Assembly (NCBI GenBank): GCA_017399005.1 | Contig: JAFQEO010000035.1 | Span: forward strand, 62,001 to 126,000 | Length of the DNA stretch: 64,000 bases | Source: Peptococcaceae bacterium | GTDB lineage: Bacteria > Bacillota > Peptococcia > Peptococcales > Peptococcaceae | Direction: 5' to 3' | Shown here: positions 1 to 11,100 of the stretch, one piece after another | Numbering within the stretch: position 1 is the stretch's first letter | Layout: every line of letters begins with the position of its first letter | Position numbers and translations under genes: made by a program | Notes under the pieces: generated by a model | Seen by the model: the letters and a program-made list of their open reading frames with translations, nothing else | Databases searched by the model: none | What the model was told of the DNA's origin: nothing

Positions 1-74
1 CTGCATTATAAAAACCGGTTTAAAACTGAGCCAATACCGGGATTTCCATATGACGCAGGAGGAGAATCTTTGTC

Positions 75-103
75 TTGACGAAAGAATCAGATTGGTGTAA
101 TAT
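75..103 (+). promoter_or_regulatory. Candidate sigma-70 promoter upstream of purC
   Basis: A TTGACG -35 box (75-80) is followed after 17 bases by TAATAT (98-103); an overlapping TATAAT lies at 101-106 with a 20-base spacer. Transcription would begin near 110, directly at the foot of the hairpin at 113-162. Confidence 0.6.
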
Positions 104-112
104 AATTGTGTT

Positions 113-165
113 AAAGGCAAAGGCGTCTTTAAGGATAAAACCTTAAAGGCGCCTTTGCCTTTTTT
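113..165 (+). terminator. Very strong intrinsic terminator or attenuator ahead of purC
   Basis: Two 22-base arms (113-134 and 141-162) pair fully with one G-U pair around a six-base loop (135-140), and the stem runs into a T tract at 160-165. It may end an upstream transcript, but it also lies immediately downstream of the promoter at 75-103, so it could act as an attenuator for the purine cluster or release a short RNA of about 50 nt. Confidence 0.8.
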
Positions 166-182
166 GTATGCATTTGTATGTA

Positions 183-207
183 TGTGATACCAGAAAACTG
201 TATCACA
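183..207 (+). promoter_or_regulatory. Inverted repeat just upstream of the purC ribosome-binding site
   Basis: TGTGATA (183-189), one bulged C, CAG, AAAA loop, CTG and TATCACA (201-207) form a hairpin or palindromic operator. It ends 13 bases before the GGAGG (220-224) of purC. A repressor site or RNA hairpin are both possible. Confidence 0.45.
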
Positions 208-232
208 ATGAATCAGACTGGAGGTAGTGATA

Positions 233-949
233 ATGAACAAAATGGAACTGCTTTATGAAGGAAAAGCAAAAAAAGTTTATGCGACCCGGCATCCGGAACG
301 GCTGGTTGTGTCTTACAAAGACGATGCAACAGCGTTTAACGGACAAAAGAAAGGCTCTATTTCCGGTAAAGGGATTATTAATAATCAGATGAGCAATCGA
401 TTAATGCAGTATCTGGAACAGAATGGAATTCCAACTCATTTTGTGGAGGAACTCAATGAACGGGAGACACTGGTCAAAAAAGTGTCAATTATCCCACTGG
501 AGGTTATTGTGCGAAATATCGCAGCCGGCTCTTTTTCAAAACGCTATGGAGTGGAAGAAGGCTTTGTGTTTCCAGAACCGACAATTGAGTTTTCTTATAA
601 AAACGATAGCCTGAACGATCCACTGATAAATGAATATCATGCAGTGAGTATGGATCTGGCATCACAGGAAGAAGTGGAAACAATAAAACGATATGCTTTC
701 GCTATCAATGAACTTTTGAAAGCATTCTGGGAAACCTGCGGTATTACACTGGTTGATTTTAAACTGGAGTTTGGACGCCTTAGTGGTGGAACAGTTGTGC
801 TGGCCGATGAAATCAGTCCGGATACCAGTCGGCTCTGGGATAGTAAAACAGGAGAAAAACTGGATAAAGACAGGTTCCGCAGAGATTTAGGCAGCGTAGA
901 AGAAGCCTACGAAGAAGTTATGAAACGGCTTAGTGAACACTTACAGTAA
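233..949 (+). CDS. purC: Phosphoribosylaminoimidazole-succinocarboxamide synthase (SAICAR synthetase)
   Basis: PurC joins CAIR and aspartate with ATP to give SAICAR in cytosolic purine synthesis. The 238-residue length is typical of bacterial PurC. Visible family marks are the N-terminal LYEGKAKKVY, the central VDFKLEFG and the nucleotide/metal region DEISPDTSRLWD. I chose ATG 233 because GGAGG at 220-224 lies 8 bases upstream; the in-frame GTG at 227 is too close to it. It is the first gene of the cluster, with purB starting 24 bases after its stop. PurB is the next-but-one partner in making AICAR, so the two neighbours act on consecutive intermediates. Confidence 0.96.
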   Translation: MNKMELLYEGKAKKVYATRHPERLVVSYKDDATAFNGQKKGSISGKGIINNQMSNRLMQYLEQNGIPTHFVEELNERETLVKKVSIIPLEVIVRNIAAGSFSKRYGVEEGFVFPEPTIEFSYKNDSLNDPLINEYHAVSMDLASQEEVETIKRYAFAINELLKAFWETCGITLVDFKLEFGRLSGGTVVLADEISPDTSRLWDSKTGEKLDKDRFRRDLGSVEEAYEEVMKRLSEHLQ

Positions 950-973
950 GCTGGCATGAAAAGGAGAAAAAGC

Positions 974-2389
974 ATGAAAAATCACTATGAATCACCGCTT
1001 GCTTCCCGCTATGCCTCGGAATATATGTTATCGCTGTTTTCGGCAGATACGCGTATCAAAACCTGGAGAAAACTCTGGATTGCACTGGCGCGGGCAGAAA
1101 AAAATCTGGGACTGCCGATTACGGATGTTCAGATAGATGAAATGGAGGCCAATCTGGATACTATCGATTATGAGATGGCAGCAGAGCGGGAAAAAGAAGT
1201 ACGCCATGATGTTATGGCACATGTATATACTTACGGCAAAATAGCACCTTCTGCAGCAGGGATTATCCATTTAGGAGCAACCAGCTGTTATGTGACGGAT
1301 AACGCTGATTTGATTTTATATCGGGATGGACTTCGATATCTGCGGGGGGAACTCTTAAAAGTAATGGCGAATCTTGCAGATTTTGCGGAAAGATACAAAG
1401 CGATGCCAACGCTTGGATATACCCATTATCAGCCGGCACAGCTGGTTACCGTGGGAAAACGAGCTGCAGTATGGCTGCAGGACTTTCTGACAGATTTAGA
1501 AGAACTGGATTTTGTTCTGAGTCAGTTGAAATTTTTCGGCTGTCGGGGGACAACCGGCACAGAAGCCAGTTTTCTGGAACTTTTTGAAGGCGATGAGGCA
1601 AAAATTGATGAAATGAACCGACAGATTTCAGCTGAATTTGGTTTTAACAGCTGTTTTGATGTATGTGGGCAGACGTATCCGCGTAAATTAGATAGCCGCA
1701 TCCTGAATCTGCTGGCTTCGATTGGCTCCAGCTGTTATCGTATGGCAAATGATATCCGCTTATTACAGCACGACCGCCAGCTGGAGGAGCCATTTGAAAA
1801 AAATCAGATTGGCTCATCTGCTATGGCCTATAAACGAAATCCGATGCGCAGTGAACGCATCTGTTCGCTGGCTCGATATCTGATTGCTGATAGTATGAAT
1901 GCACACATGACAGCATCGACCCAGTGGATGGAGCGTACACTGGATGATTCGGCCAATCGTCGGATTTCCATGCCGGAAGGTTTTCTTTGTGCAGACGCTA
2001 TTTTGCGGCTTGCACAGAATGTGACAGACGGTATTCTTGTTAATGAAAAAATTGTAGAAAAAACGGTAAAGGAGTATCTTCCCTTTATTGCTACGGAAAA
2101 TCTGATGATGGAGGGAGTAAAACGGGGCGGTGATCGGCAGGAACTGCATGAGGTTATTCGAAGATGTTCCATGGAAGCGACAGCGAAGATGAAAGAGGGT
2201 GAGGCATGTGATTTGTTAAAACGTCTGGCAGCGGAACCTGCTTTCGCAATGACCGAAGCGGAGATGGAGAACATGCTGGAGCCAGATTTGTATATCGGTC
2301 GCTGTGCCGGGCAGGTAACAGCTTTTCTGGATAAAGTGAAATCTTTGCTGAATGATATTTCGGATAAGAGCGCGGAAATTGCGCTCTGA
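974..2389 (+). CDS. purB: Adenylosuccinate lyase
   Basis: PurB cleaves SAICAR to AICAR and adenylosuccinate to AMP, releasing fumarate each time. The 471-residue protein belongs to the fumarase/aspartase superfamily; the signature loop [11 protein letters not shown] begins near residue 280 and carries the mobile catalytic serine. I place the start at ATG 974, preceded by AGGAG (962-966); an in-frame ATG at 956 has no good ribosome site. The last codons lie in a short inverted repeat (AGAGCGC at 2367-2373, GCGCTCT at 2381-2387) that overlaps the stop codon. It lacks a T tract, so it is probably a stability or coupling hairpin and not a full terminator before guaA. Confidence 0.96.
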   Translation: MKNHYESPLASRYASEYMLSLFSADTRIKTWRKLWIALARAEKNLGLPITDVQIDEMEANLDTIDYEMAAEREKEVRHDVMAHVYTYGKIAPSAAGIIHLGATSCYVTDNADLILYRDGLRYLRGELLKVMANLADFAERYKAMPTLGYTHYQPAQLVTVGKRAAVWLQDFLTDLEELDFVLSQLKFFGCRGTTGTEASFLELFEGDEAKIDEMNRQISAEFGFNSCFDVCGQTYPRKLDSRILNLLASIGSSCYRMANDIRLLQHDRQLEEPFEKNQIGSSAMAYKRNPMRSERICSLARYLIADSMNAHMTASTQWMERTLDDSANRRISMPEGFLCADAILRLAQNVTDGILVNEKIVEKTVKEYLPFIATENLMMEGVKRGGDRQELHEVIRRCSMEATAKMKEGEACDLLKRLAAEPAFAMTEAEMENMLEPDLYIGRCAGQVTAFLDKVKSLLNDISDKSAEIAL

Positions 2390-2444
2390 TATGTCTGTTT
2401 TGAATAATAGAGAAAATAAACAACACATGAAGGATGCGTGTTTT

Positions 2445-3977
2445 ATGGATAAAATTTTGATTCTGGATTTTGGCGGTCAGTATAGTCAGTTGATTGCCCG
2501 CCGGGTTCGTGCACAGCATGTATATGCGGAAATAAAGCCTTACAGCTGTATAACGGTGGATGAAATAAAAAAGAAGGGGTATAAAGGAATTATTTTCACA
2601 GGCGGTCCGAACAGTGTGTATGATGCGGCCTCTCCTCACTATGACCGGGAAGTGCTGGCATTAGGGATACCTGTGCTGGGTATCTGTTATGGCGTTCAGT
2701 TAATGGCCTGGATGGAAGGCGGTAAAATTACATCTGCGGAAAACAGCAGTGAATATGGAAAAACTGTTGTACAGACAGATGAGAACCTTCTGTTTGGTAA
2801 TATGCCACAGAAGAGCATCTGCTGGATGAGCCATACGGATTATATCAAAACGGTGCCGGAAGGATTTCAGATTATTGCATATACAGAAAAATGTCCATGT
2901 GCTGCAATGTGTGATGAAAAACGAAAACTGTACGGTGTTCAGTTTCATCCGGAAGTAACACACAGCGAATACGGGAAGCAGATACTTCATAATTTTCTGT
3001 TTTCTATTTGCGAGTGTGCCGGGGACTGGAAGATGGAGAACTTTATCGAAACATCTATTGCACGATATCGTCGTGAACTTACCGGTAAAAAGGTGCTGCT
3101 GGCGCTTTCTGGAGGCGTGGATTCCTCGGTTGCAGCAGTTCTGCTGCACAAGGCAGTTGGAAGCAATCTGACATGTGTATTTGTAGATCATGGCCTTCTG
3201 CGAAAAGAGGAAGGCGATTTTGTGGAAGCAACTTTTGGAAAACAGTTTGGGATTCGTCTGATTCGTGTGAATGCAGAAGAACGGTTTCTTAAAAAGCTGG
3301 CCGGAGTAACGGAACCAGAACAGAAACGAAAAATAATTGGCGAGGAATTCATTCGCGTATTTGAGGAGGAAGCCGGAAAGCTTGGAAAGATGGATGTACT
3401 GGCACAGGGGACCATTTATCCGGATGTAATTGAAAGCGGCAAAGGAGATTCGGCCGTAATTAAAAGCCATCACAATGTTGGAGGCCTGCCGGATGTAATT
3501 GCATTTGACGAGCTTGCAGAACCATTGCGGGATCTGTTTAAGGATGAAGTTCGAGAGACAGGAACACAGCTTGGAATTCCACATGAACTTGTATGGCGTC
3601 AGCCATTTCCGGGTCCAGGACTTGCAGTGCGTGTAATCGGTGAAATTGCAAAAGAGAAGCTTGAACTTTTAAGGGAAGCTGATGCAATTTTCCGCGAAGA
3701 AGTAGAACGTGCCGGTGCGGAATGCTGTACCAGTCAGTATTTTGCAGTACTGACGGATACACGCTCAGTTGGAGTAATGGGAGATGCTCGCACTTATGGA
3801 TATACGATTGCGCTTCGTGCAGTAACAACTGACGACTTTATGACAGCCGAATGGACAAGACTTCCCTATGAAGTGCTGGAGCGGGCGAGCAGCCGTATCA
3901 CCAACGAGGTAAAAGGTATTAGCCGTGTTGTTTATGATATTACATCCAAACCGCCTGCAACAGTAGAATGGGAGTGA
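2445..3977 (+). CDS. guaA: GMP synthase (glutamine-hydrolysing)
   Basis: GuaA converts XMP to GMP using ATP and glutamine. The N-terminal class I glutamine amidotransferase domain (about 1-190) shows GICYG with the nucleophile Cys81 and the partner His168/Glu170 in VQFHPE. The ATP pyrophosphatase domain begins at LSGGVDSS (222-228), followed by the C-terminal dimerisation part with the usual ending PPATVEWE. Length 510 residues is normal. The frame is open further upstream, but ATG 2445 gives the standard N-terminus [15 protein letters not shown] with AAGGA about 10 bases before it; ATG 2427 is an alternative. pyrG begins 5 bases after its stop. Confidence 0.96.
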   Translation: MDKILILDFGGQYSQLIARRVRAQHVYAEIKPYSCITVDEIKKKGYKGIIFTGGPNSVYDAASPHYDREVLALGIPVLGICYGVQLMAWMEGGKITSAENSSEYGKTVVQTDENLLFGNMPQKSICWMSHTDYIKTVPEGFQIIAYTEKCPCAAMCDEKRKLYGVQFHPEVTHSEYGKQILHNFLFSICECAGDWKMENFIETSIARYRRELTGKKVLLALSGGVDSSVAAVLLHKAVGSNLTCVFVDHGLLRKEEGDFVEATFGKQFGIRLIRVNAEERFLKKLAGVTEPEQKRKIIGEEFIRVFEEEAGKLGKMDVLAQGTIYPDVIESGKGDSAVIKSHHNVGGLPDVIAFDELAEPLRDLFKDEVRETGTQLGIPHELVWRQPFPGPGLAVRVIGEIAKEKLELLREADAIFREEVERAGAECCTSQYFAVLTDTRSVGVMGDARTYGYTIALRAVTTDDFMTAEWTRLPYEVLERASSRITNEVKGISRVVYDITSKPPATVEWE

Positions 3978-3982
3978 TTGGG

Positions 3983-5596
3983 ATGACAAAATATATTTTT
4001 GTAACCGGCGGTGTGGTGTCTGGCCTTGGGAAAGGGATTACAGCAGCATCCCTTGGAAGACTGCTGAAAGCAAGAGGGCTGAAAGTTGCGGCACAGAAAC
4101 TGGATCCGTATATCAATGTGGATCCGGGAACGATGAGCCCTTATCAGCATGGTGAAGTATATGTGACAGAGGATGGGGCGGAAACAGATCTGGATTTAGG
4201 TCATTATGAGCGGTTTATTGATGAGGATTTGAACCAGTATTCTAATCTGACTGCAGGCAAAGTGTACTGGAATGTACTCAATAAAGAGCGTCGAGGGGAA
4301 TATCTGGGCTCCACGGTACAGGTAATTCCTCATGTCACAAGTGAAATTAAGGATTTTGTTTATCAGCTTGGAAGAAAGACTGGTGCAGATATTGTAATCA
4401 CAGAAATTGGCGGAACAATTGGTGATATGGAATCACTGCCGTTTTTAGAGGCGGTTCGTCAGATATCGCTGGAAGTGGGGCGTGAAAACAGCATTTTTAT
4501 TCATGTGACACTAGTGCCGTATCTGAAAGGTTCGGAAGAACATAAGTCAAAACCGACACAGCATTCGGTAAAGGAACTGCAGGGCATGGGGATTCATCCT
4601 GATATGATTGTGCTGCGCTGTGATGAGCCGCTGGAAAAAGGAATTTTCGAAAAGGTTTCTATGTTCTGCAATGTGAAGCCGGATTGCGTAGTTGAAAACA
4701 GAACACTTCCAAATCTGTATGAGGCTCCATTAATGCTGGAACAATCCGGATTTTCTGAAATCGTATGTCGAGAACTGGGTATTTCTGCACCTGTTCATGA
4801 TTTGAGTGAATGGGAAAAGCTGATACAGCAGATTTATAACCGACCAAAAACAGCGACAATCGGGCTTGTAGGAAAATATGTGCGGTTGCATGATGCCTAT
4901 CTGTCTGTTGCAGAGGCATTGCGTCATGCCGGCTATTCACTTGGTGCAGACATTGATTTACAATGGATTGATTCGGAAACTCTGACAGAAATAAACTGCG
5001 AGGAACAGCTGAAACATCTGGATGGTGTGATTATACCAGGCGGATTTGGAAACCGTGGAGTTGAAGGGATGATTCTGGCTGCTGAATATGCGCGGAAACA
5101 ACATATTCCATATTTCGGCATCTGCCTGGGGATGCAGATTGCAGTAATTGAATTTGCGCGAAATGTGTTAGGTTATATCGATGCAGATTCTGGTGAGTTT
5201 GCGGAAAACAGTTCTCATAAAGTAATTGATTTTATGCCGGGGCAGAGCAATGAAATTGATAAAGGCGGAACCCTTCGTCTGGGCAGTTATCCGTGTGTAA
5301 TTAAAAATAATACAATAATGGAGAAATGTTACGGCTGCACAAAGATTCAGGAGCGACATCGACATCGCTATGAGTTCAATAATCAGTATCGGGAAACATT
5401 TGTGCAGCATGGCATGGTATTGAGCGGTACTTCGCCGGATGGATATCTGGTAGAGGCTGTGGAACTGCCGGAGCATACATTTTATGTGGGTGTTCAGTTT
5501 CATCCGGAATTCAAAAGCCGACCGAATCGTCCTCATCCGTTGTTTATAGGGTTTGTTAATGCTGCTCTGCAGAAATCAGAGGAGGAAAAAGGATGA
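3983..5596 (+). CDS. pyrG: CTP synthase
   Basis: PyrG aminates UTP to CTP with glutamine and ATP. The 537-residue protein starts with the family-typical [18 protein letters not shown], which includes the P-loop of the synthetase domain (to about residue 270). The C-terminal class I amidotransferase domain holds Cys381 in FGICLGMQ and the His/Glu pair in VQFHPEF. ATG 3983 is chosen over the in-frame ATG 3968 because GGGAG at 3970-3974 then acts as ribosome site. Its ribosome site overlaps the end of guaA, and its stop overlaps purF by 4 bases, suggesting translational coupling through the three genes. Confidence 0.97.
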   Translation: MTKYIFVTGGVVSGLGKGITAASLGRLLKARGLKVAAQKLDPYINVDPGTMSPYQHGEVYVTEDGAETDLDLGHYERFIDEDLNQYSNLTAGKVYWNVLNKERRGEYLGSTVQVIPHVTSEIKDFVYQLGRKTGADIVITEIGGTIGDMESLPFLEAVRQISLEVGRENSIFIHVTLVPYLKGSEEHKSKPTQHSVKELQGMGIHPDMIVLRCDEPLEKGIFEKVSMFCNVKPDCVVENRTLPNLYEAPLMLEQSGFSEIVCRELGISAPVHDLSEWEKLIQQIYNRPKTATIGLVGKYVRLHDAYLSVAEALRHAGYSLGADIDLQWIDSETLTEINCEEQLKHLDGVIIPGGFGNRGVEGMILAAEYARKQHIPYFGICLGMQIAVIEFARNVLGYIDADSGEFAENSSHKVIDFMPGQSNEIDKGGTLRLGSYPCVIKNNTIMEKCYGCTKIQERHRHRYEFNNQYRETFVQHGMVLSGTSPDGYLVEAVELPEHTFYVGVQFHPEFKSRPNRPHPLFIGFVNAALQKSEEEKG

Positions 5597-7011
5597 GTAT
5601 TCATGAAGAATGCGGTGTGTTCGGAGTGTTTTCCAGTCAGCGAAACCATGTGGCAGGGATGGTTTATTATGGTTTATATGCACTCCAGCATCGGGGGCAG
5701 GAGAGCTGCGGAATTGTGGTAAATGATGATGGTGTATTTCATTCTCATAAAGATATGGGACTTGTCAGTGATGTGTTTCATGGTCCGGTGCTGTCAAACT
5801 TTCCTGAGGGAACTATGGCGGTAGGGCATGTACGTTATGGAACCACTGGAGAAACAAACCGGAATAACTGCCAGCCGATTGAAGTGAATCATCAGAAAGG
5901 GAAACTGGCACTGGCGCATAATGGCAATCTGAGTAATGCGAAAGAGCTTCGGGATATAATGGAGCTTTCCGGTTCGATTTTTCATACCACCAGTGATACC
6001 GAAACCATTGCTTATCTGATTACCAGAGAGCGCCTGACGAGTTCCTCTATTGAGGAGGCGGTCAGTCGTGCTATGAATTTTCTGGAAGGTGCTTATTCAC
6101 TTTGCATGATGTCCAGCTGCAAGATGATTGCTGCAAGGGACCCTTACGGGTTTCGGCCGCTCTGTTATGGCCGAACACCGGACGGAAGCTGGGTTGTGGC
6201 TTCAGAAAGTTGTGCTTTGAGTGCTGTCGGTGCCGTATTTGAACGGGATATCAAACCCGGAGAAATTCTGGTATTTACGAAAAATGGTGTCGTATCCCGA
6301 ACGGAACATTGCAATCGAATGCCGGAAAAATTCTGTGTATTTGAATATATTTATTTTGCCAGAACAGATTCTGTGATTGACGGTGTTTCTGTACATGAAG
6401 CCCGTATGCATGCAGGTGAGGTACTGGCTAAGCAGTTTCCAGCACAGGCCGATGTGGTAATTGGAGTTCCGGATTCGGGGCTGGATGCTGCACTAGGTTA
6501 TAGTCGAGAATCCGGAATTCCATATGGAATTGGACTGATTAAAAATCGGTATATTGGCCGGACATTTATTGCACCAGGTCAGGAAAACCGGATAGATAAA
6601 GTAAAAATAAAGCTGGCACCCGTTTCCAAAACAGTTCATGGCAAACGAGTAGTGCTTGTGGATGATTCTATTGTACGAGGCACAACAAGCGCGCAAATTG
6701 TAAAACTATTACGGGAAGCCGGTGCAAAAGAGATTCATATGCGGATTTCCGCACCACCGTTTTTATATCCATGTTATTATGGAACTGACATCGATTCCAG
6801 CGAAAATCTGATTGCTTATACCCACAGTGTCGAGGAGATAAAAGAGAAAATCGGGGTGGACAGCCTTGGTTATCTGCCGCTGGAAACACTTTTAGAGTTA
6901 AGTGGAGGACGAGGAATCTGCAGTGCATGTTTTGATGGCTGTTATCCGACGGAAATTGCAGTGGAGACAGGAAAAAATAAATTTGAACAGAAGCTTTCAG
7001 AGATTGATTAA
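5593..7011 (+). CDS. purF: Amidophosphoribosyltransferase (Fe-S type)
   Basis: PurF makes phosphoribosylamine from PRPP and glutamine, the committed step of purine synthesis. The protein has 472 residues. A six-residue propeptide precedes Cys7 (EECGVFG), expected to become the N-terminal nucleophile after self-cleavage. The PRPP-binding motif [14 protein letters not shown] is intact. Cysteines in FCVFEY, LYPCYY and [12 protein letters not shown] match the ligands of the [4Fe-4S] cluster in the Bacillus-type enzyme, which is oxygen sensitive. It starts inside the pyrG stop (ATGA overlap). PurF is usually feedback-inhibited by purine nucleotides. Confidence 0.96.
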   Translation: MSIHEECGVFGVFSSQRNHVAGMVYYGLYALQHRGQESCGIVVNDDGVFHSHKDMGLVSDVFHGPVLSNFPEGTMAVGHVRYGTTGETNRNNCQPIEVNHQKGKLALAHNGNLSNAKELRDIMELSGSIFHTTSDTETIAYLITRERLTSSSIEEAVSRAMNFLEGAYSLCMMSSCKMIAARDPYGFRPLCYGRTPDGSWVVASESCALSAVGAVFERDIKPGEILVFTKNGVVSRTEHCNRMPEKFCVFEYIYFARTDSVIDGVSVHEARMHAGEVLAKQFPAQADVVIGVPDSGLDAALGYSRESGIPYGIGLIKNRYIGRTFIAPGQENRIDKVKIKLAPVSKTVHGKRVVLVDDSIVRGTTSAQIVKLLREAGAKEIHMRISAPPFLYPCYYGTDIDSSENLIAYTHSVEEIKEKIGVDSLGYLPLETLLELSGGRGICSACFDGCYPTEIAVETGKNKFEQKLSEID

Positions 7012-7040
7012 CAGAGGAGAGAAAGAGAGGCACAGAATAT

Positions 7041-8159
7041 ATGCAGTATAATAAGAAGATTATTCTGGAAGATGGAAGTGAATATTCTGGTTATGGATTT
7101 GGTGCCGACCGGGACTGTGTATGTGAGATTGTATTTAACACTTCTATGACAGGATATCAGGAGATTCTGTCTGACCCGTCTTATACGAATCAGGCTGTGG
7201 TGCTGACATATCCGTTAATCGGCAATTACGGCATGGCAGAGGAAGACTATGAAACCTGTTTTCCAACTATCGGTGGTTTGATTGTGCGGGAATATAATGA
7301 TGAGCCTTCAAATTTCCGAAGTATTGCTTCTTTATCAGATGTTATGAAAAAATACGGTATTCCCGGTATTTATGGAATTGATACCAGAAAAGTAACCCGT
7401 TCTGTTCGTGAACTGGGAAGTCGTAAAGTTCTGATAACCGGTATTGACACAGAACTGGAGGACGGGCTTTCCATTTTGCGAGAAACAGAACTGCCTCATG
7501 ATGCGGTTTCCCGTGTCAGCTCAAAAGAAATCTGGTGTTACAGCAGTTCAGAGCAGCAGGATGATTTGCCGGAACGCTTTCATGTGGTAGCCGTAGACTG
7601 TGGAATCAAATATAATATTCTGCGTTCACTGAAAAAGAGAGGCTGCGGGATTACTGTAGTACCATGGGATACCAGCGCGGATGAGATTGCATCTCTGCAA
7701 CCGGATGGAATTTTTCTTTCCAATGGTCCAGGTGACCCGATGGATGTATTGCCGGTTATTGAAACAGTTAGAAGACTTAAAGGAAGATATCCGATTTTTG
7801 GAATCTGTCTGGGACATCAGATTATTGCGCTGGCGTATGGTGCAAACACCTACAAGTTGAAATTCGGCCACCGGGGTGGAAATCATCCGGTAAAACAGCT
7901 CGAAACAGGACGATTAGAAATTACATCACAGAATCATTCTTATGCGGTAGATGCAGACAGCCTGAAAAACACGAACCTCTGTGTAACACATATCAATCTG
8001 TTAGACAATACTGTTGAAGGGCTGAAATGTGAAAAGGACCGGATTTTCAGTGTACAATACCATCCGGAAAGTGCTCCTGGACCTCAGGACAGTGCCTACC
8101 TGTTTGACCGTTTTATAAAACTGATGGAGGAGGAACAAAGCCATGTCAAAACGAACTGA
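7041..8159 (+). CDS. carA: Carbamoyl-phosphate synthase small (glutaminase) subunit
   Basis: CarA hydrolyses glutamine and channels ammonia to CarB for carbamoyl phosphate, the precursor of pyrimidines and arginine. The 372-residue protein has the N-terminal CPSase small domain (YSGYGFGA, FNTSMTGYQEILSDPSY) and a C-terminal class I amidotransferase domain with Cys256 in GICLGHQ and the later VQYHPES. A GAGAGG-like ribosome site lies about 9 bases before ATG 7041. The gene overlaps carB by 17 bases. No pyrimidine-pathway gene (pyrB, pyrC) is adjacent, so the copy cannot be assigned to the pyrimidine or arginine pathway from context; clustering with pyrG favours nucleotide supply. Confidence 0.96.
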   Translation: MQYNKKIILEDGSEYSGYGFGADRDCVCEIVFNTSMTGYQEILSDPSYTNQAVVLTYPLIGNYGMAEEDYETCFPTIGGLIVREYNDEPSNFRSIASLSDVMKKYGIPGIYGIDTRKVTRSVRELGSRKVLITGIDTELEDGLSILRETELPHDAVSRVSSKEIWCYSSSEQQDDLPERFHVVAVDCGIKYNILRSLKKRGCGITVVPWDTSADEIASLQPDGIFLSNGPGDPMDVLPVIETVRRLKGRYPIFGICLGHQIIALAYGANTYKLKFGHRGGNHPVKQLETGRLEITSQNHSYAVDADSLKNTNLCVTHINLLDNTVEGLKCEKDRIFSVQYHPESAPGPQDSAYLFDRFIKLMEEEQSHVKTN

Positions 8160-11100
8160 CATTCATAAAATTCTTGTGATTGGCTCCGGCCCTATTGTAA
8201 TTGGTCAGGCAGCAGAATTTGACTACGCCGGCACACAGGCATGTCTTGCTTTAAAAGAAGAAGGTTATGAAGTGGTGCTGGTCAACTCGAATCCTGCAAC
8301 TATTATGACCGATACATCCATTGCAGACAAAGTATATATGGAGCCGCTGACACTGGAATATCTGGCCCGGATTATCAGGCGTGAACGACCGGATGCGATT
8401 CTTCCGGGAATCGGTGGTCAGACAGGATTGAATCTGGCAATACAGCTGGAGAAGAAAGGTATTTTAGCCGAGTGTCATGTGGAGCTTCTGGGAACAAAAA
8501 GCAGTAGTATCGAGCGAGCAGAGGACAGGGAACTGTTTAAAGAATTATGTAAAGAACTGGGTGAGCCGGTTCTACCATCCGATATCGCTTCCAATGTAGA
8601 AGAAGGGCTTGCAATTGCAGAAAAAATCGGGTATCCGGTTGTGCTTCGTCCTGCATTTACGCTTGGAGGAACTGGTGGAGGATTTGCTGATAATGCAGAG
8701 GAATGTTTTGTGTTGCTGAAAAACGGGCTTGCACTTTCACCAGTGCATCAGGTTCTGGTAGAGAAAAGTATAAAGGGCTATAAAGAAATTGAATACGAGG
8801 TTATGCGGGATACCAATGATACGGCCATTACCATCTGTAATATGGAGAATCTGGATCCGGTAGGAATTCACACCGGGGATTCCATTGTAGTCTGCCCGTC
8901 GCAGACTCTCACTAACAGGGAATATCAGATGTTGAGAGACAGTGCACTGAAAATTATTCGGGCACTGAAGATTGAGGGCGGATGCAATGTGCAGTTTGCT
9001 CTGGATCCTCATTCTTTTCAGTATTATTTAATTGAAGTAAATCCGCGGGTATCTCGGTCTTCTGCGCTGGCATCCAAGGCTAGCGGATACCCTATTGCGC
9101 GTGTATCGGCTAAAATTGGAATTGGTATGAGGCTTGACGAGATAACTCTTGCAAATACACCGGCCTCTTTTGAACCGTCGCTGGATTATGTGGTAACAAA
9201 AATGCCGCGATTTCCGTTCGATAAATTTACAGATGCAAGCAATGCATTAAGCACACAGATGAAAGCTACGGGCGAGGTCATGAGTGTAGGCCGTACTTTT
9301 GAAGAAAGCCTGCTGAAAGCGGTTCGCTCGCTGGAAACAGGGCGAGTTCATCTCTATCATCCTAAATTTGATACAATGTCGGAAGAGGAATTGTTTTCAT
9401 ATATTTGTGTTGGTACGGATGACCGGATTTATGCAATAACTGAGATTTTGCGGCGTAACCATTCTTTTTTGTATCAGAACAAAATAACAGAACTTACCGG
9501 AATCGACCGCTTTTTTATCAGCAAAATTCGAAATATTGTTCTTATGGAAGAGCAGCTTCGCAGTTGTTATCTTGATTATGAGACTTTGAAAGCAGCGAAG
9601 AAGATGGGGGTTTCTGACTGCTATATTGCAAAGCTCTGGAAAATGGAAGAGACAGAGCTGTTTCCCATTCGCAGAAAAGCTGGAATTATACCCGTATATA
9701 AAATGATTGACTCCTGCGCATCGGAATTCAGCAGTTATATTCCTTATTTTTATGCCACTTATGAGGATGAGAATGAATCCATTGTCTCACAGAATAAAAA
9801 AATTATTGTTCTGGGTTCTGGTCCAATTCGTATTGGACAGGGTGTAGAATTTGATTATTCGACTGTGCATGCCGTTCAGACAATCAGAGACGCCGGTTAT
9901 GAGGCAATTATTATCAATAACAATCCGGAAACGGTATCGACTGATTACACCTGTTCGGATAAATTATATTTTGAACCGCTTTGCGTAGAGGATGTTATGA
10001 ATATCATCGAACTGGAACATCCGGATGGTGTGATTGTAACACTGGGAGGACAGACTGCAATTAATCTGGCGGAGCAGCTTCATCAGCGAGGCGTGAAGAT
10101 TATTGGTACTGGCTGTGAGGCAATTCGGCGGGCAGAAAACCGGGAGGATTTTGAAAAGCTCCTTTCTGCCGAACACATTCCGCAGCCTAAGGGTAAAGCT
10201 GTAACCAGTATTGAAGAAGGGCTGAAAGCGGCACAGGAAATTGGATATCCGGTTTTAGTGCGTCCAAGTTTTGTTCTGGGCGGCCGGGCCATGCAGATTG
10301 TTGCAAAAGAAGAGCAGCTGCAGCACTATCTGAAAACCGCCGTTGAGATATCAGATGAAAAACCGGTTCTGGTGGATAAGTATATTTGCGGCAAAGAGGT
10401 CGAGGTGGATGCCGTATGTGACGGCTCGCAGGTTTTTATACCTGGCATTATGCAGCTGGTGGAACGAACTGGTGTCCATTCCGGGGATTCTATCAGTGTA
10501 TATCCGCCATACAGTCTTTCGGAACAGGTAAAGGAAACGATTCTGCATTATACAGAACAGCTTGGAATGGCAATTGGAATTTGCGGGCCGTTCAACATTC
10601 AGTTCATTGTGGATGAAAAGGATGATGTCTATATTATTGAAGTGAATCCGCGTTCATCAAGAACGGTTCCGTTTATATCAAAGGCTTCCGGGTTCAGTCT
10701 TGCGGATATTGCTACAAGGGTTATGCTGGGTGTATCGCTACGCGAACAGGGGATTCAAGTTCGATATCCGCAGGAAAAATCCAGATGGTATGTAAAGGTA
10801 CCGGTCTTTTCGTTTTATAAATTGCAGGGAATGGATTCCTGTCTTTCGCCGGAAATGAAATCTACCGGGGAGGCCATCGGTTATGACCGGGTATTTCATC
10901 GTGCTATGTACAAAGCGATGGTAGCGGCTGGTATGCGCATGCAGAATTACGGAACTGTACTTGTGACTGTGGCCGATGAAGATAAGGAAGCAGTATTGCC
11001 GCTTGTGAAACGCTTTTATGATATGGGTTTCAATATTGAAGCGACAGTCGGGACAGCAAATTATTTAAAAGAACATGGGATTCATACCAGAGTGCTGCGT

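Noticed and set aside
183-207. CRP-type operator at TGTGA...TCACA upstream of purC
   Set aside because: The half-sites resemble CRP but are 15 bases apart where 6 are needed; the hairpin reading is more natural.
2700-3584. Long open frame on the minus strand inside guaA (294 codons)
   Set aside because: It lies wholly opposite a certain gene, has no ribosome site or family motif and an unusual composition rich in Cys, Phe, His and Ile; it is a shadow of guaA.
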